Assembly: GCA_023374045.1 (NCBI GenBank)
Contig: CM041779.1
Coordinates: 297,362,167-297,426,166 of the forward strand
Length of the DNA: 64,000 nt
Direction: 5' to 3'
From: Limonium bicolor
Lineage: Eukaryota; Streptophyta; Magnoliopsida; Caryophyllales; Plumbaginaceae
In this document: positions 1 to 9,221 of the stretch, in pieces
Numbering within the stretch: position 1 is the first letter of the stretch
Layout of the letters: every line of letters begins with the position of its first letter
Notes under the pieces: model-generated
The model's database searches: none
What the model saw: only the letters and a program-made list of their open reading frames with translations
Told to the model about the DNA's origin: nothing
Made by a program: the position numbers and the translations under genes

Positions 1-1482
1 TAAATAAAAAGGAAAGATAAAAATAAACACAGTTAATAGATAAATTAAACGGGACTCTGGGTCAGGTTAATATGATCTGCTAAATTATGCTATTTCTACT
101 GGTTTAATTAGAATTGTTTGGCAAAATCCCTCTTATTATCTTAAGGACTAAATCATAGCCTCAAAAGAACTCGTTTACCTGAAAATGCAAGGTTCTAATC
201 AAGGTTCAAGCACAATACGTGTAAACGGACGGTTTAGATATGAGAAATTATTTATGCATCTGAAAATACTAACTTATTAAATCATAATAAGCTTTCTCCA
301 AATTTACGGCTTAATTAACCGATCTATTTATCACCTGGTCTGATCAAATAGACTTAGCAAGCAATTTAATAAACTCATGACATTTATTAAAAAGGCGAGA
401 GATAAGCTTTAAAACGCAACAAACTGTATTTAAATAAACCAGTAAAAATATTGCATAATTAATACAAACACATAATAACCGTTCCCAGAGTATAAATATT
501 CTAGCCTAACATATTAAATAGATAAACAGAAACAAGAGTAGTAGAAATCATCTGTAGTCACTCCTGTATTTGTTCTGCTATTTTGTATACGTAGGACTAG
601 AGGTGAATATGGTGGAATGTGAAAATAAATAAAATGGAGAAGACGGGAGAAGAGAAATGAGATGGACGTGTGATATGTGGTATGTTGGGTGGTGGATGTA
701 TGATTTTGAGCAGAAGGCTCGTGGGTTTATATAGAGAAAGGAAGAGGCAGCAGAGAAGATAGACAGACGCGTGAGGATTTGATTGAGGCGGCAGAAAGAG
801 CTGGATAGGATTTGCAGATCATTGATTGCTCTCATTTATTGCAGGGGACAGACAGCTGAACAGAGGCGTGAATTAAGGTAGGCGCCTGCAAGTTGATGGA
901 TATGGCGGAAGCAACTTGCAGACAGTCGGCGGAGAAGATAAGCTCCCGTTAATTATCTAAACATTAACACGCGTCCGCTTGTTGTCCGCTTCATTTCATG
1001 CGGTCCTCTCTGTGTCCGCCTCTCACGTCCGCCTCTAAATAGGCGGTTGCTTGTGTGTGGTGTCCTTGTGTCTTGTCCGCATGGCTGACGTCGCAAGCGA
1101 CGTCGTGAATCTGGGCGGACAAGAGTTAGGCGCGTACTGATATGTACGTCGCGAGCGACGTCGTGATTTGGGCGGACAAGAGATGTACGTCGCGAGCGAC
1201 GTCGTGATTTTATGCGGACACTCACGACGTCACACACAAACTTTGACTTGCTCTAGATTCTTCGTTTGGACTCCGTTTTTCGAGCCGTTTGCGCCTATGC
1301 GTTCGTCTCCTTGTCTACTTTGCTCCCAGCTTGGTTTTCCTCATGTTTAACCAATAAATTTGTGAGATAATAATAAAACATAAACTAGAGGAAAACTAAC
1401 CGAAGTGGAGAAATGAGCAAGAAAAGTGCTAATATAATATATGAAATACACCTATAAATCATGCTCATTTGGACACTTATCA
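1..1482 (-). repeat. 3' LTR (cut by window edge) of minus-strand gypsy-type element A
   Basis: This is nearly identical to 4010-5488, with only a few single-base indels and substitutions. The end at 1482 (minus strand TGATAAGTGTCC...) is directly preceded on the minus strand by a purine tract, so it is the start of the 3' LTR. The other end lies outside the window. A TATA-like TTTATATAG occurs at 726-734 and three ACGTCGC-GA-GCGACGT palindromes at 1088-1202. Open frames in it are LTR-derived and have no coding support. Confidence 0.9.
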
Positions 1483-1512
1483 CACCCCCACACTTTCTTT
1501 TTGCTTGTCCTC
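1483..1512 (-). other. Polypurine tract and conserved pre-PPT motif of element A
   Basis: On the minus strand this reads GCTTGAGGACAAGC, then an A/G-rich stretch, then AAAGTGTGGGGGTG directly against the LTR start. The GAGGACAAGC...GTGTGGGGG arrangement is common before the 3' LTR of plant Athila/Tat-type gypsy elements. It fixes the element's orientation as minus. Confidence 0.75.
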
Positions 1513-2781
1513 AAGCAAAATCACGTACCCAAGTAAGTAGGCAATGCTCAATATTAACAAATATTATTATGAAGGGTAGGATAAACATGATCTTTAAACT
1601 TTTCGAGGAGTGTGAAAAATCAACTATGGTGGCATAGGTGTGCTCAGGGTAAAAATAAAATATAGAGTTTCGGGGTATGATCTAAGGTACTTCAATGTTT
1701 CTTTTGTTTAGGGATTTGAGAACTTTTACCATGGCCAACTTCTCTCAAGAATGGGCATTGAGGAGAAAACAAAAGGAAAAATAGATTCATGCATTTGTTT
1801 CACTTTTGCATAAGGGATGAGAAAATGTAAGCATCACGCCTTTGTATTTAAGAACACTCAACTCTCTTTGTTGGTTACCAATGGTGTCTCGCAAGTCCCT
1901 TATTATTATTTTTCTTTCTCTTTTTTTTTTTTTAACAGAAAAGCACCCCTTAGCAATCCCTAAGAGAGAAGACAGAAAGAAACCCTGAGCAATAAATCCA
2001 ACCATTTGCAGATTATTTGGTCACACCGCATATAAAATGCTCCTCAAAAGTAATCAAATTTTAAAATTTGTACCATTTATCCCACAATTCATAACAGTAT
2101 TATTTCTTAAAGAGAACAACCCACATATAAAGGGTCCATAATATTTGAATTGGACAAACGCATGATAAGGAGAGAGATTAAACATTTAAGCACAAAATGT
2201 CACCGAAAAGGGCACACTCCCCCACACTTAAATTGAACAATGTCCTCATTGTTCACCAGAAAAACAAGGGAAGGTTTCAGAAGACCTTTTCGGTAAGTAG
2301 ATAAAATAGAGATAACACAAAGATCACAAATAAACATTTAAGCACATAAACGCTCCTCTGCAGTTTTTATTTAAAATAAAAGCATAATTAAAGAACTGGT
2401 ACTCCCCTGATATTATTTTTGCTAGTTGTTAAAGGAGTTCCCCCACACCTGAGCTTCAGCCTCAAGTAGCGTAGCTTGGTTGCGGTGTAGATATGAAGGT
2501 GCACCTGCATAAGACACTAGAAGCAACCATACTATAAACGGGGTTAAAAGTTAGCAAAAATAAAATTTAAAGAGAACCTGAAAATTAAAAGAGCATAAAA
2601 GCAAAATAAAATAAAGAACATCCGGGTTGCCTCCCGGGAAGCTGCCCTTCTTTAACGTCTTTGGCTAGACGCCTGCTTCGTTATCCTGGATCAAAACAAA
2701 ACGTTACCTCGGCATATAAAATAAGAAAATTAATACTCCACAAAATCTGGTGTTTGAGGAGGTACTGCCGGGAACGTAGTT
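1513..2781 (-). other. Non-coding 3' internal region of element A
   Basis: AT-rich sequence with no convincing reading frame. It includes another CCCCACACTT/ATTGAACAATG stretch near 2220-2255 and scattered poly-A/T. It lies between the zinc-knuckle ORF and the polypurine tract, and I see no protein motif on either strand. Confidence 0.5.
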
Positions 2782-3273
2782 CTAACAGAAGACCCGTGGT
2801 GATGATTTTTCTTCCTCAAATTGGAGGATGTAAACATCCTCCTCTTGTAGGTGAGGCTCGTAGAAAGAACGCTGATCGATATCATCTTCAGAGAAAGTTA
2901 ATTCTTCGAAGGTGATAGTGGCGTTCTGTTTGGATATATTGGCGGGAGGTGATGGCAATTCCTTCTCTTCATTTTCAAGGATGTAAGTATCCTCATCTTC
3001 TGGATAGAGCACGGAGAAGGATGGAAACTGGCGGTAGGCGACCGTAGAGGGAAGAGAGTAACTTACATCCGTAGTGGGGTATTCTACCTCTTGAATTATT
3101 TCGCTCTTTGGTTGCTGTTCTTGTAGAGCGAGTCTCTCCAGGTAATCTGGTTGATCTTCTAACCAGAGTTGCTCTTGTAATATGAGACAATCCTCATAAT
3201 CATGAGCTCCCCCACATACGGAGCAGTATAAATACTCTGAATAGCAAAACTCTTGTTCGTACACCTGTTCCAT
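2782..3273 (-). CDS. Zinc-knuckle small protein of non-autonomous gypsy element A
   Basis: An intact 163-codon frame, the only substantial one in the 2.3-kb internal region of element A. Near the N-terminus (about residues 17-29) it has CSVCGGAHDYEDC, a CX2CX3HX4C variant of the retroviral Gag zinc knuckle (usual form CX2CX4HX4C). The rest is acidic (many Glu/Asp) and of low complexity. No protease, RT or integrase motif is present in element A, so an autonomous relative must supply them. It is probably a relic or reduced Gag nucleocapsid, but could be a non-functional remnant. Identification rests on the knuckle and the position between PBS and PPT. Confidence 0.5.
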   Translation of the reverse strand: MEQVYEQEFCYSEYLYCSVCGGAHDYEDCLILQEQLWLEDQPDYLERLALQEQQPKSEIIQEVEYPTTDVSYSLPSTVAYRQFPSFSVLYPEDEDTYILENEEKELPSPPANISKQNATITFEELTFSEDDIDQRSFYEPHLQEEDVYILQFEEEKSSPRVFC

Positions 3274-3785
3274 TTGCCTCGTACAAATTTTTTTTTTGTG
3301 TTTTGTATATAAAACGAAACTACTGAAAAAGATTAGAAAATAAAAGGGTTAGAACAAAAACAATAATAATATAAGTGGTTCGGAGATGGAGTGGAGTCGC
3401 GAGCTTGTTCTTCTTCTCGGGTCGAACTGGAGAAATTTAATAGTTGGAAGAAGAACAGAGACTAAACGCGGCGTTTTTTTTTTGAAGCGCTGGTGACGTC
3501 CGCTTGGACGTCCGGCTGGAATGGTGCGGACAGGTGGGCGGTCAGGTGTGTGGTGTGGGCGTCCGCATCTCCGTCCGCATGATGTTGGGCGGTTGTGCTC
3601 GCGGCTGCTTCTCTCTTTTTTTTTCCTACGAACGTACTGGAACATAAATATTAGAAAACATACACACGAATAATATAAACAAAATAAAAAAGATAATTAA
3701 AATAAACAACAACAAAATAATATAAACAAAATATTCTAATATAACAAGTAAATAATCCGGGGCTTAGGGACTAGAATAAATCTAG

Positions 3786-3803
3786 TCCCCGGCAACGGCG
3801 CCA
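3786..3803 (-). other. Primer-binding site of element A (tRNA-Asp type)
   Basis: The minus strand reads TGGCGCCGTTGCCGGGGA, three bases inside the LTR end. This is the typical PBS of plant Athila-like gypsy elements, complementary to the 3' end of plant tRNA-Asp. It shows that the LTR at 3807-5488 is the 5' LTR. Confidence 0.85.
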
Positions 3804-3806
3804 TTT

Positions 3807-5488
3807 TGCAGACGTGTAAAATGAGTGGTTAAACTGGTGTAAAAATAAAAGAAAAGAAATTAAAAACTCAAATAAACGTCGGCTGCAAACAAATCCCGGT
3901 CGCAGTAGTATAGTGAAAATGTAAGCGACCGGATGTCGAACCGTGGGACTAATGTGCATATTATAGTACCTAAGCGTGTCACAAAAAGGGGGGATTAATT
4001 GACTTGTATTGTAAATAAAAAGGAAAGATAAAAATAAACACAGTTAATAGATAAATTAAACGGGACTCTGGGTCAGGTTAATATGATCTGCTAAATTATA
4101 TTCTATTTCTACTGGTTTAATTAGAATTGTTTGGCAAAATCCCTCTTATTATCTTAAGGACTAAATCATAGCCTCAAAAGAACTCGTTTACCTGAAAATG
4201 CAAGGTTCTAATCAAGGTTCAAGCACAATACGTGTAAACGGACGGTTTAGATATGAGAAATTATTTATGCATCTGAAAATACTAACTTATTAAATCATAA
4301 TAAGCTTTCTCCAAATTTACGGCTTAATTAACCGATCTATTTATCACCTGGTCTGATCAAAATAGACTTAGCAAGCAATTTAATAAACTCATGACATTTA
4401 TTAAAAAGGCGAGAGATAAGCTTTAAAACGCAACAAACTGTATTTAAATAAACCAGTAAAAATATTGCATAATTAATACAAACACATAATAACCGTTCCC
4501 AGAGTATAAATATTCTAGCCTAACATATTAAATAGATAAACAGAAACAAGAGTAGTAGAAATCATCTGTAGTCACTCTGTATTTGTTCTGCTATTTGTAT
4601 ACGTAGGACTAGAGGTGAATATGGTGGAATGTGAAAATAAATAAAATGGAGAAGACGGGAGAAGAGAAATGAGATGGACGTGTGATATGTGGTATGTTGG
4701 GTGGTGGATGTATGATTTTGAGCAGAAGGCTCGTGGGTTTATATAGAGAAAGGAAGAGGCAGCAGAGAAGATAGACAGACGCGTGAGGATTTGATTGAGG
4801 CGGCAGAAAGAGCTGGATAGGATTTGCAGATCATTGATTGCTCTCATTTATTGCAGGGGACAGACAGCTGAACAGAGGCGTGAATTAAGGTAGGCGCCTG
4901 CAAGTTGATGGATATGGCGGAAGCAACTTGCAGACAGTCGGCGGAGAAGATAAGCTCCCGTTAATTATCTAAACATTAACACGCGTCCGCTTGTTGTCCG
5001 CTTCATTTCATGCGGTCCTCTCTGTGTCCGCCTCTCACGTCCGCCTCTAAATAGGCGGTTGCTTGTGTGTGGTGCCCTTGTGTCTTGTCGCATGGCTGAC
5101 GTCGCAAGCGACGTCGTGAATTGGGCGGACAAGAGTTAGGCGCGTACTGATATGTACGTCGCGAGTCGTGATTTTGGGCGGACAAGAGATGTACGTCGCG
5201 AGCGACGTCGTGATTTTATGCGGACACTCACGACGTCACACACAAACTTTGACTTGCTCTAGATTCTTCGTTTGGACTCCGTTTTTCGAGCCGTTTGCGC
5301 CTATGCGTTCGTCTCCTTGTCTACTTTGCTCCCAGCTTGGTTTTCCTCATGTTTAACCAATAAATTTGTGAGATAATAATAAAACATAAACTAGAGGAAA
5401 ACTAACCGAAGTGGAGAAATGAGCAAGAAAAGTGCTAATATAATATATGAAATACACCTATAAATCATGCTCATTTGGACACTTATCA
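3807..5488 (-). repeat. 5' LTR of element A (1682 bp)
   Basis: Plus-strand ends are TG (3807) and CA (5488), and the sequence matches 1-1482. On the minus strand U3 begins at 5488. Palindromic ACGT repeats lie at 5099-5208 (one copy broken by a small deletion near 5156-5170). A TATA-like box (CTATATAAA on the minus strand, 4738-4746) lies about 745 bp from the U3 start. The LTRs differ mainly by single-base indels, so the insertion is young. The right flank is the degenerate tandem array; the left target duplication is outside the window. Confidence 0.9.
4738..4746 (-). promoter_or_regulatory. Putative TATA box in LTR of element A
   Basis: The minus strand reads CTATATAAA, repeated in the other LTR at 726-734. 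It would start transcription on the minus strand through the PBS and the zinc-knuckle ORF. The assignment is by consensus only. Confidence 0.4.
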
Positions 5489-5911
5489 GGTATTCTGCAA
5501 CCAAAGCCGGTGAACGAGCTCACATCACTGGATCTTCTACTCTCTTCTTCGGGCGGATAAGGAATAGGATTTGGAGACAACTCCATTCTCTTCACCGGCA
5601 AATGAGGAAGTACCACACCATCTTTATCACTTTCATTTGCGCACAAGGAACGTACAAACTTGGAGTCGCCTTCATCTCCTTCTCACCTGGTGGACGAGGA
5701 ACACACACGCTCTACCATTCTCATATTCTCTTCACGATGGTAATGTTGTGCAAGCTGGTGAACTAGGATCTTCACTTGCGTGCAAGCTTCATACAGGCTC
5801 GGCGTCTTCATTTTCAACTAACGAACAAGGGATAAAGGTCTGCGCCTTCCTCATTCTCTTCAACACGGTAGCCATCTCCATGCTCCTAATGTCACCTTCT
5901 TCACTTCGGTG
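5489..5911. repeat. Degenerate ~65-80 bp tandem array, left part
   Basis: Diverged units with a recurring pattern: CGGTAATTTTGCAACC, then CTGGCGAACAAGGAA(C/T)ATA, then a C/T-rich CTCTGCCTCATTCTCTTCA. Examples are at 5489 (GGTATTCTGCAACC), 5738 (GGTAATGTTGTGCAAG) and 5862-5870. The array is interrupted at 5911/5912 by the Copia element and resumes at 9222. Element A sits at its left edge. Unit length is variable and frames do not persist, so I do not treat it as coding. Confidence 0.7.
5907..5911. repeat. Target-site duplication of Copia element (left copy)
   Basis: CGGTG, identical to 9222-9226. Removing the element and one copy restores a normal unit of the tandem array. Confidence 0.85.
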
Positions 5912-6063
5912 TAGAGAGATAGGAAATGTATGAATCTATGTTATATTAACAATGGAACAGTACATGTATATATACAGGGCTATCGATAATTCTAGAACTA
6001 GAGTAATGGGCCTGATTCTAGAAACATTACATAAAATACAATGGGCCATGATATGGGCCACTA
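5912..6063 (-). repeat. 3' LTR of Copia element (152 bp), TA...TA ends
   Basis: Plus strand begins TAGAGAGATAGG and ends GGGCCACTA. The boundaries are fixed by the 5-bp target duplication outside and by PPT and PBS inside. The termini are 5'-TA...TA-3' (TAG...CTA) in both LTRs rather than TG...CA. It differs from 9075-9221 by only a few indels and substitutions, which means a recent insertion. Confidence 0.88.
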
Positions 6064-7725
6064 TCCCCCCGCGATTACAGGCCGCCTGAACGTGAGTGGA
6101 AGCCTGTATCGAAAGTCAGAGAAGAGGGTTCTGGTCAAGGGTTTCGTAAACCCGTCTGCAGTTTGGGATCGAGTGGGTAAAAACTCTATCTTGAGAGTAC
6201 CGTTCTTCACGCGTTCCCGGATGAAGAAAAAATCGATCTCTATGTGCTTTGCCCGACTGTGGAGAACGGGATTAGAGGCCAAAAATTTTGCCCCGATGTT
6301 ATCACAATAGAGCGTGGGAGGATGAGGGAGAAAAATCCCTAACTCGGTGAGGATTTCGGTGAGCCACAAGCTTTCGGAGGTTGCTGACGCTAGGGATTTG
6401 AACTCAGCTTCGGTGGAAGACTTCGCCACAGTCCGCTGCTTCCGGGAACTCCAGGACACCAGATGATCACCAAGAAAGATGCAGAAACCACCAGTGGAGC
6501 GGCGGTCCGACGGAGACCCAGCCCAGTCAGCATCCGCGTATATGCGGAGAGATCCCATGGGAGAAGCCGAGAAAAACAGGGTAAGATCTTCTGTATGCTT
6601 CAAGTACCGTAGGAGTCTCTTTACTGCTTTCCAATGTATGTCGCGTGGCTGGTGCATGTATTGACTGAGTTTGCTCACTGCGTAACTAATGTCTGGTCGC
6701 GTGAATGCGAGATATTGTAAGCTTCCGACAACACTTCTGTATTCGGTGGGGTTATTGTATGCGGGGGACTCGATGGAGTCAAGGGGGGTAGCATCAGTGA
6801 TAGGTGTATGAGTGGGTTTAGCTAGGAGTAGGTTTGTGCGGGTAAGTAGGTTGTGGATGTAATGTTTTTGTGATAGGTAAGCACCACAGCTGTCACGAGT
6901 GATTTGGATCCCCAGAAAATGATGTAACTGTCCCAGGTCCTTAATTGGAAATTCCTTGGCAATAGTGGAGACAAGCTGGTCTAGTAAAGTGGTAGTAGAC
7001 CCTGTAATTAGTATATCATCAACATACACCAATATATAAACGGTTTGGCCATAGTGGGAGTAGATAAACAGAGAGTTGTCAGCTTGTGACGGTGTAAAGC
7101 CAATGTGAACCAAAAAATTGCTGAGTCGAGAAAACCAAGCCCTGGGGGACTGTTTTAAACCATAAAGCGCCCGCTTCAGTTTGCACACATGAGAGGGAAA
7201 TTGAGGATTAATAAAACCCTTAGGCTGATGTATGTAAACCTCCTCCTCTAGGAAACCATGCAGGAAAGCATTATCCACATCAATCTGCCTTAACTGCCAG
7301 TTCTTAGAGATAGCCAAGGATAAAATTAATCTAACTGTAGCCACCTTAACAACCGGGCTGAAGGTTTCATAAAAATCAATCCCAGCCTCTTGGTTGTAAC
7401 CAAGAGCAACCAGTCTTGCCTTTCGGCGATCCAGAGATCCATCTGGTTTTCTCTTAGTTCGTAGAACCCACTTAGTGCCTAGGACATTTTGCTTAGGAGA
7501 ACAGGGTACCAAATCCCAGGTCTGGTTAGTCATCAGAGCCTTGTATTCTCGTAGCATAGCTTCCTGCCATTCAGGATGTTTAAGAGCCTGAGCAAAGGTA
7601 GGATCCTCAGGGACTAATATATCAGGGGAAAGTGTAGTGTGATGAAGGGACTTAGGAGGCCAAGGGATTGTCCCATCTGTGCGAAGTCTTGGTTTGAGAG
7701 AATTTGTGTGGGATCTAGTAACCAT
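6061..7725 (-). CDS. Copia pol, C-terminal part: reverse transcriptase and RNase H
   Basis: An open frame of 554 codons. RT begins around residue 50 (HPEWQEAM...NQTWDLV, the usual Copia RT start), with ETFSPVVK, the QIDVDNAFLHG palm motif and the YVDDILITGS catalytic motif. The RNase H part has ADADWAGSPSDRRSTGG, the SSTEAEF motif and DNIGAKFL, followed by HIEIDFFFIRE. The stop codon TAG is made by the first three bases of the 3' LTR (6061-6063), immediately after the GGGGGGA purine tract. It is frameshifted from the upstream integrase parts but intact over RT-RNase H. LTR length and RT sequence resemble the Ale lineage, which is an inference. Confidence 0.93.
   Translation of the reverse strand: MVTRSHTNSLKPRLRTDGTIPWPPKSLHHTTLSPDILVPEDPTFAQALKHPEWQEAMLREYKALMTNQTWDLVPCSPKQNVLGTKWVLRTKRKPDGSLDRRKARLVALGYNQEAGIDFYETFSPVVKVATVRLILSLAISKNWQLRQIDVDNAFLHGFLEEEVYIHQPKGFINPQFPSHVCKLKRALYGLKQSPRAWFSRLSNFLVHIGFTPSQADNSLFIYSHYGQTVYILVYVDDILITGSTTTLLDQLVSTIAKEFPIKDLGQLHHFLGIQITRDSCGAYLSQKHYIHNLLTRTNLLLAKPTHTPITDATPLDSIESPAYNNPTEYRSVVGSLQYLAFTRPDISYAVSKLSQYMHQPRDIHWKAVKRLLRYLKHTEDLTLFFSASPMGSLRIYADADWAGSPSDRRSTGGFCIFLGDHLVSWSSRKQRTVAKSSTEAEFKSLASATSESLWLTEILTELGIFLPHPPTLYCDNIGAKFLASNPVLHSRAKHIEIDFFFIRERVKNGTLKIEFLPTRSQTADGFTKPLTRTLFSDFRYRLPLTFRRPVIAGG
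6064..6073 (-). other. Polypurine tract of Copia element
   Basis: The minus strand reads CGCGGGGGGA, directly against the 3' LTR start TAGTGG. It overlaps the last codons of pol (Ala-Gly-Gly-stop). Confidence 0.75.
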
Positions 7726-8323
7726 GCGGTGAGGTATAGGGGGGGAGGAGGAGAGTTGTTTCTGTGGGTGTGTGTGGTAGGGGAAGGGATAGTTTCTGTG
7801 GGATTTGGTGGAGATGGGATGGGTACAGTATCTGATGTAGTGGTGTCAGTGTATGGGGAAACAGAAGGAACCATGTCTTGATGAGAAAGTGTAGGTAAGG
7901 GTAGAAGAGGTTTTGTGGATGTGGGTGTGGGAAGAAGGGGTGGATTATCAACTGGTATTTGAAGGGATATAGTAGTGGGGTCAGAGGTGAGGAGGGAGAT
8001 TGAGGGATAGTGTGGGAGGAGTAAGGAAAGAAGGATTCCTTGAACAAAACATCACGGGAGATGTATGTCTTGTGAGTGGGTAAATGATAACAGATATATC
8101 CAGTGGAGTTTGAGTCATAGCCAAGAAAGATGCACTCCTGACTTCTGAGAGACAGTTTATGGGGGTTGAATGGCCTAAGATTAGGCCAAGAAGAACAACC
8201 AAAAACTCTTAGATGATGTAGAATGGGGGGTTTATTGTGGAGGTGAAAAGGGAAATGTTCCCAAGAATAGGAGAGGGTATTCTGTTTATCAGATAGGTGG
8301 ATGTTTTGAAGGCAAAATTCCAA
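7715..8323 (-). CDS. Copia integrase C-terminal part and linker (frameshifted segment)
   Basis: An open frame of about 200 codons. The first third is the conserved Copia integrase C-terminal region: LRVFGCSSWPNLRPFNPHKL, then CIFLGYDSNSTGYICYH and YISRDVLFKESFFP. The rest is a Ser/Pro/His/Thr-rich linker before RT. It overlaps the RT frame by a few bases in a different frame and is separated from the upstream integrase core (8407-9075) by a gap of damaged sequence. The three segments were probably one polyprotein, broken by small indels. Confidence 0.85.
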   Translation of the reverse strand: MEFCLQNIHLSDKQNTLSYSWEHFPFHLHNKPPILHHLRVFGCSSWPNLRPFNPHKLSLRSQECIFLGYDSNSTGYICYHLPTHKTYISRDVLFKESFFPYSSHTIPQSPSSPLTPLLYPFKYQLIIHPFFPHPHPQNLFYPYLHFLIKTWFLLFPHTLTPLHQILYPSHLHQIPQKLSLPLPHTPTETTLLLPPYTSPHGY

Positions 8324-8406
8324 AACCGAAGAGGCAGAGAAGCATGGGCTAGAAGGGCAAGGCCATGATCAACAACTTGTTTTATCTTGCTCTCTACTGA
8401 ACCGTT

Positions 8407-9075
8407 TTACTGGTGGGAATGAGGGCATGTGACTCTATGAAGAGTCCTGTGGCTGTGTAATGTGGGAATTAAGGCTTTAAATTCTCCTCCACCGTCAGTT
8501 TGTATTGATTTGATTTTCTTTCCAAAATAATTTTCAATCATCTTACTGAAGGCAGTATAAACTTGAACAACATCAGATTTATTATGTAAGGGGAAAATCC
8601 ACATAAATCTGGAATAGTCATCAACACAGAGCAGAAAATACTTAAAGCCTCCAATAGAAATAGTATGAGCAGGTCCCCACAAATCTAAAAACAGTAGGTC
8701 AAAAGAACTAGCTGACACAGAGCTAGATCTAGGGTGAGGTAGAGCATGATGTTTGCCCTGAGCACAGGCAGTACACAACTCTGGCTTATTATAGTCTGAA
8801 ACTGGTAAATTAAAGGTGCTGATAGTACGCTTGGTGACTGGAAAAGAGGGATGACCCAAGCGCTGATGCCAAATTGTGAGAGGAGCAAGGTTTGTGTAGT
8901 GTAGCTGAGGAGTAGACTGGATGGTTGTGGAGGGAAAAATGTAGACACCGTCCTTAGTGACCCCCTTGAGAAGGATTGCTTGAGTAGTCTGATCCTTCAC
9001 AAAAAAACAGTCACAATGGAATTCAAAATAGACAGAATTATCAGAACAGAACTTCTGTAATGGGCCTGATACCAT
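8407..9075 (-). CDS. Copia GAG-pre-integrase and integrase core (gag and protease deleted)
   Basis: 222 codons. Residues about 65-125 are the GAG-pre-integrase zinc finger (WHQRLGHPSF...CTACAQGKHHALPH: H-H-C-C). Then comes the integrase core with DLLFLDLWGPA, CVDDYSRFMWIFPL and IQTDGGGEF. The ATG is formed by the last LTR base plus the first two bases of the primer-binding site, so the frame runs straight out of the PBS. Nothing resembling Gag or the aspartic protease precedes it; normally well over 1 kb of coding sequence would. The frame breaks after GGGEFKAL. The element needs proteins from relatives in order to move. Confidence 0.9.
   Translation of the reverse strand: MVSGPLQKFCSDNSVYFEFHCDCFFVKDQTTQAILLKGVTKDGVYIFPSTTIQSTPQLHYTNLAPLTIWHQRLGHPSFPVTKRTISTFNLPVSDYNKPELCTACAQGKHHALPHPRSSSVSASSFDLLFLDLWGPAHTISIGGFKYFLLCVDDYSRFMWIFPLHNKSDVVQVYTAFSKMIENYFGKKIKSIQTDGGGEFKALIPTLHSHRTLHRVTCPHSHQ
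9063..9074 (-). other. Primer-binding site of Copia element (tRNA-iMet-like)
   Basis: The minus strand reads TGGTATCAGGCC directly next to the LTR end. It matches the first nine bases of the usual initiator-Met PBS (TGGTATCAGAGC) and then diverges. A 14-bp stretch here (9057-9070) also occurs inside both LTRs (6003-6016, 9161-9174). Confidence 0.75.
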
Positions 9076-9221
9076 AGAGAGATAGGAAATGTATGAATCT
9101 ATGTTATATTAAACAATGGAACTGTATATATACAGGGCTATCGATAATTCTAGAACTAGAGTAATGGGCCTGATTCTAGAAACATTACATAAAATACAAT
9201 GGGCCATGATATGGGCCACTA
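9075..9221 (-). repeat. 5' LTR of Copia element (147 bp)
   Basis: The partner of 5912-6063, with the same TA...TA termini, bounded outside by CGGTG (9222-9226) and inside by the PBS. A short deletion in the ACATGTATATATA stretch and one extra A distinguish it from the other LTR. Confidence 0.88.

Noticed and set aside
578..835. 85-codon minus-strand frame, repeated at 4572-4847
   Set aside because: Lies in both LTRs of element A, directly downstream of the TATA-like box, with no domain. Could be an upstream ORF, but there is no evidence.
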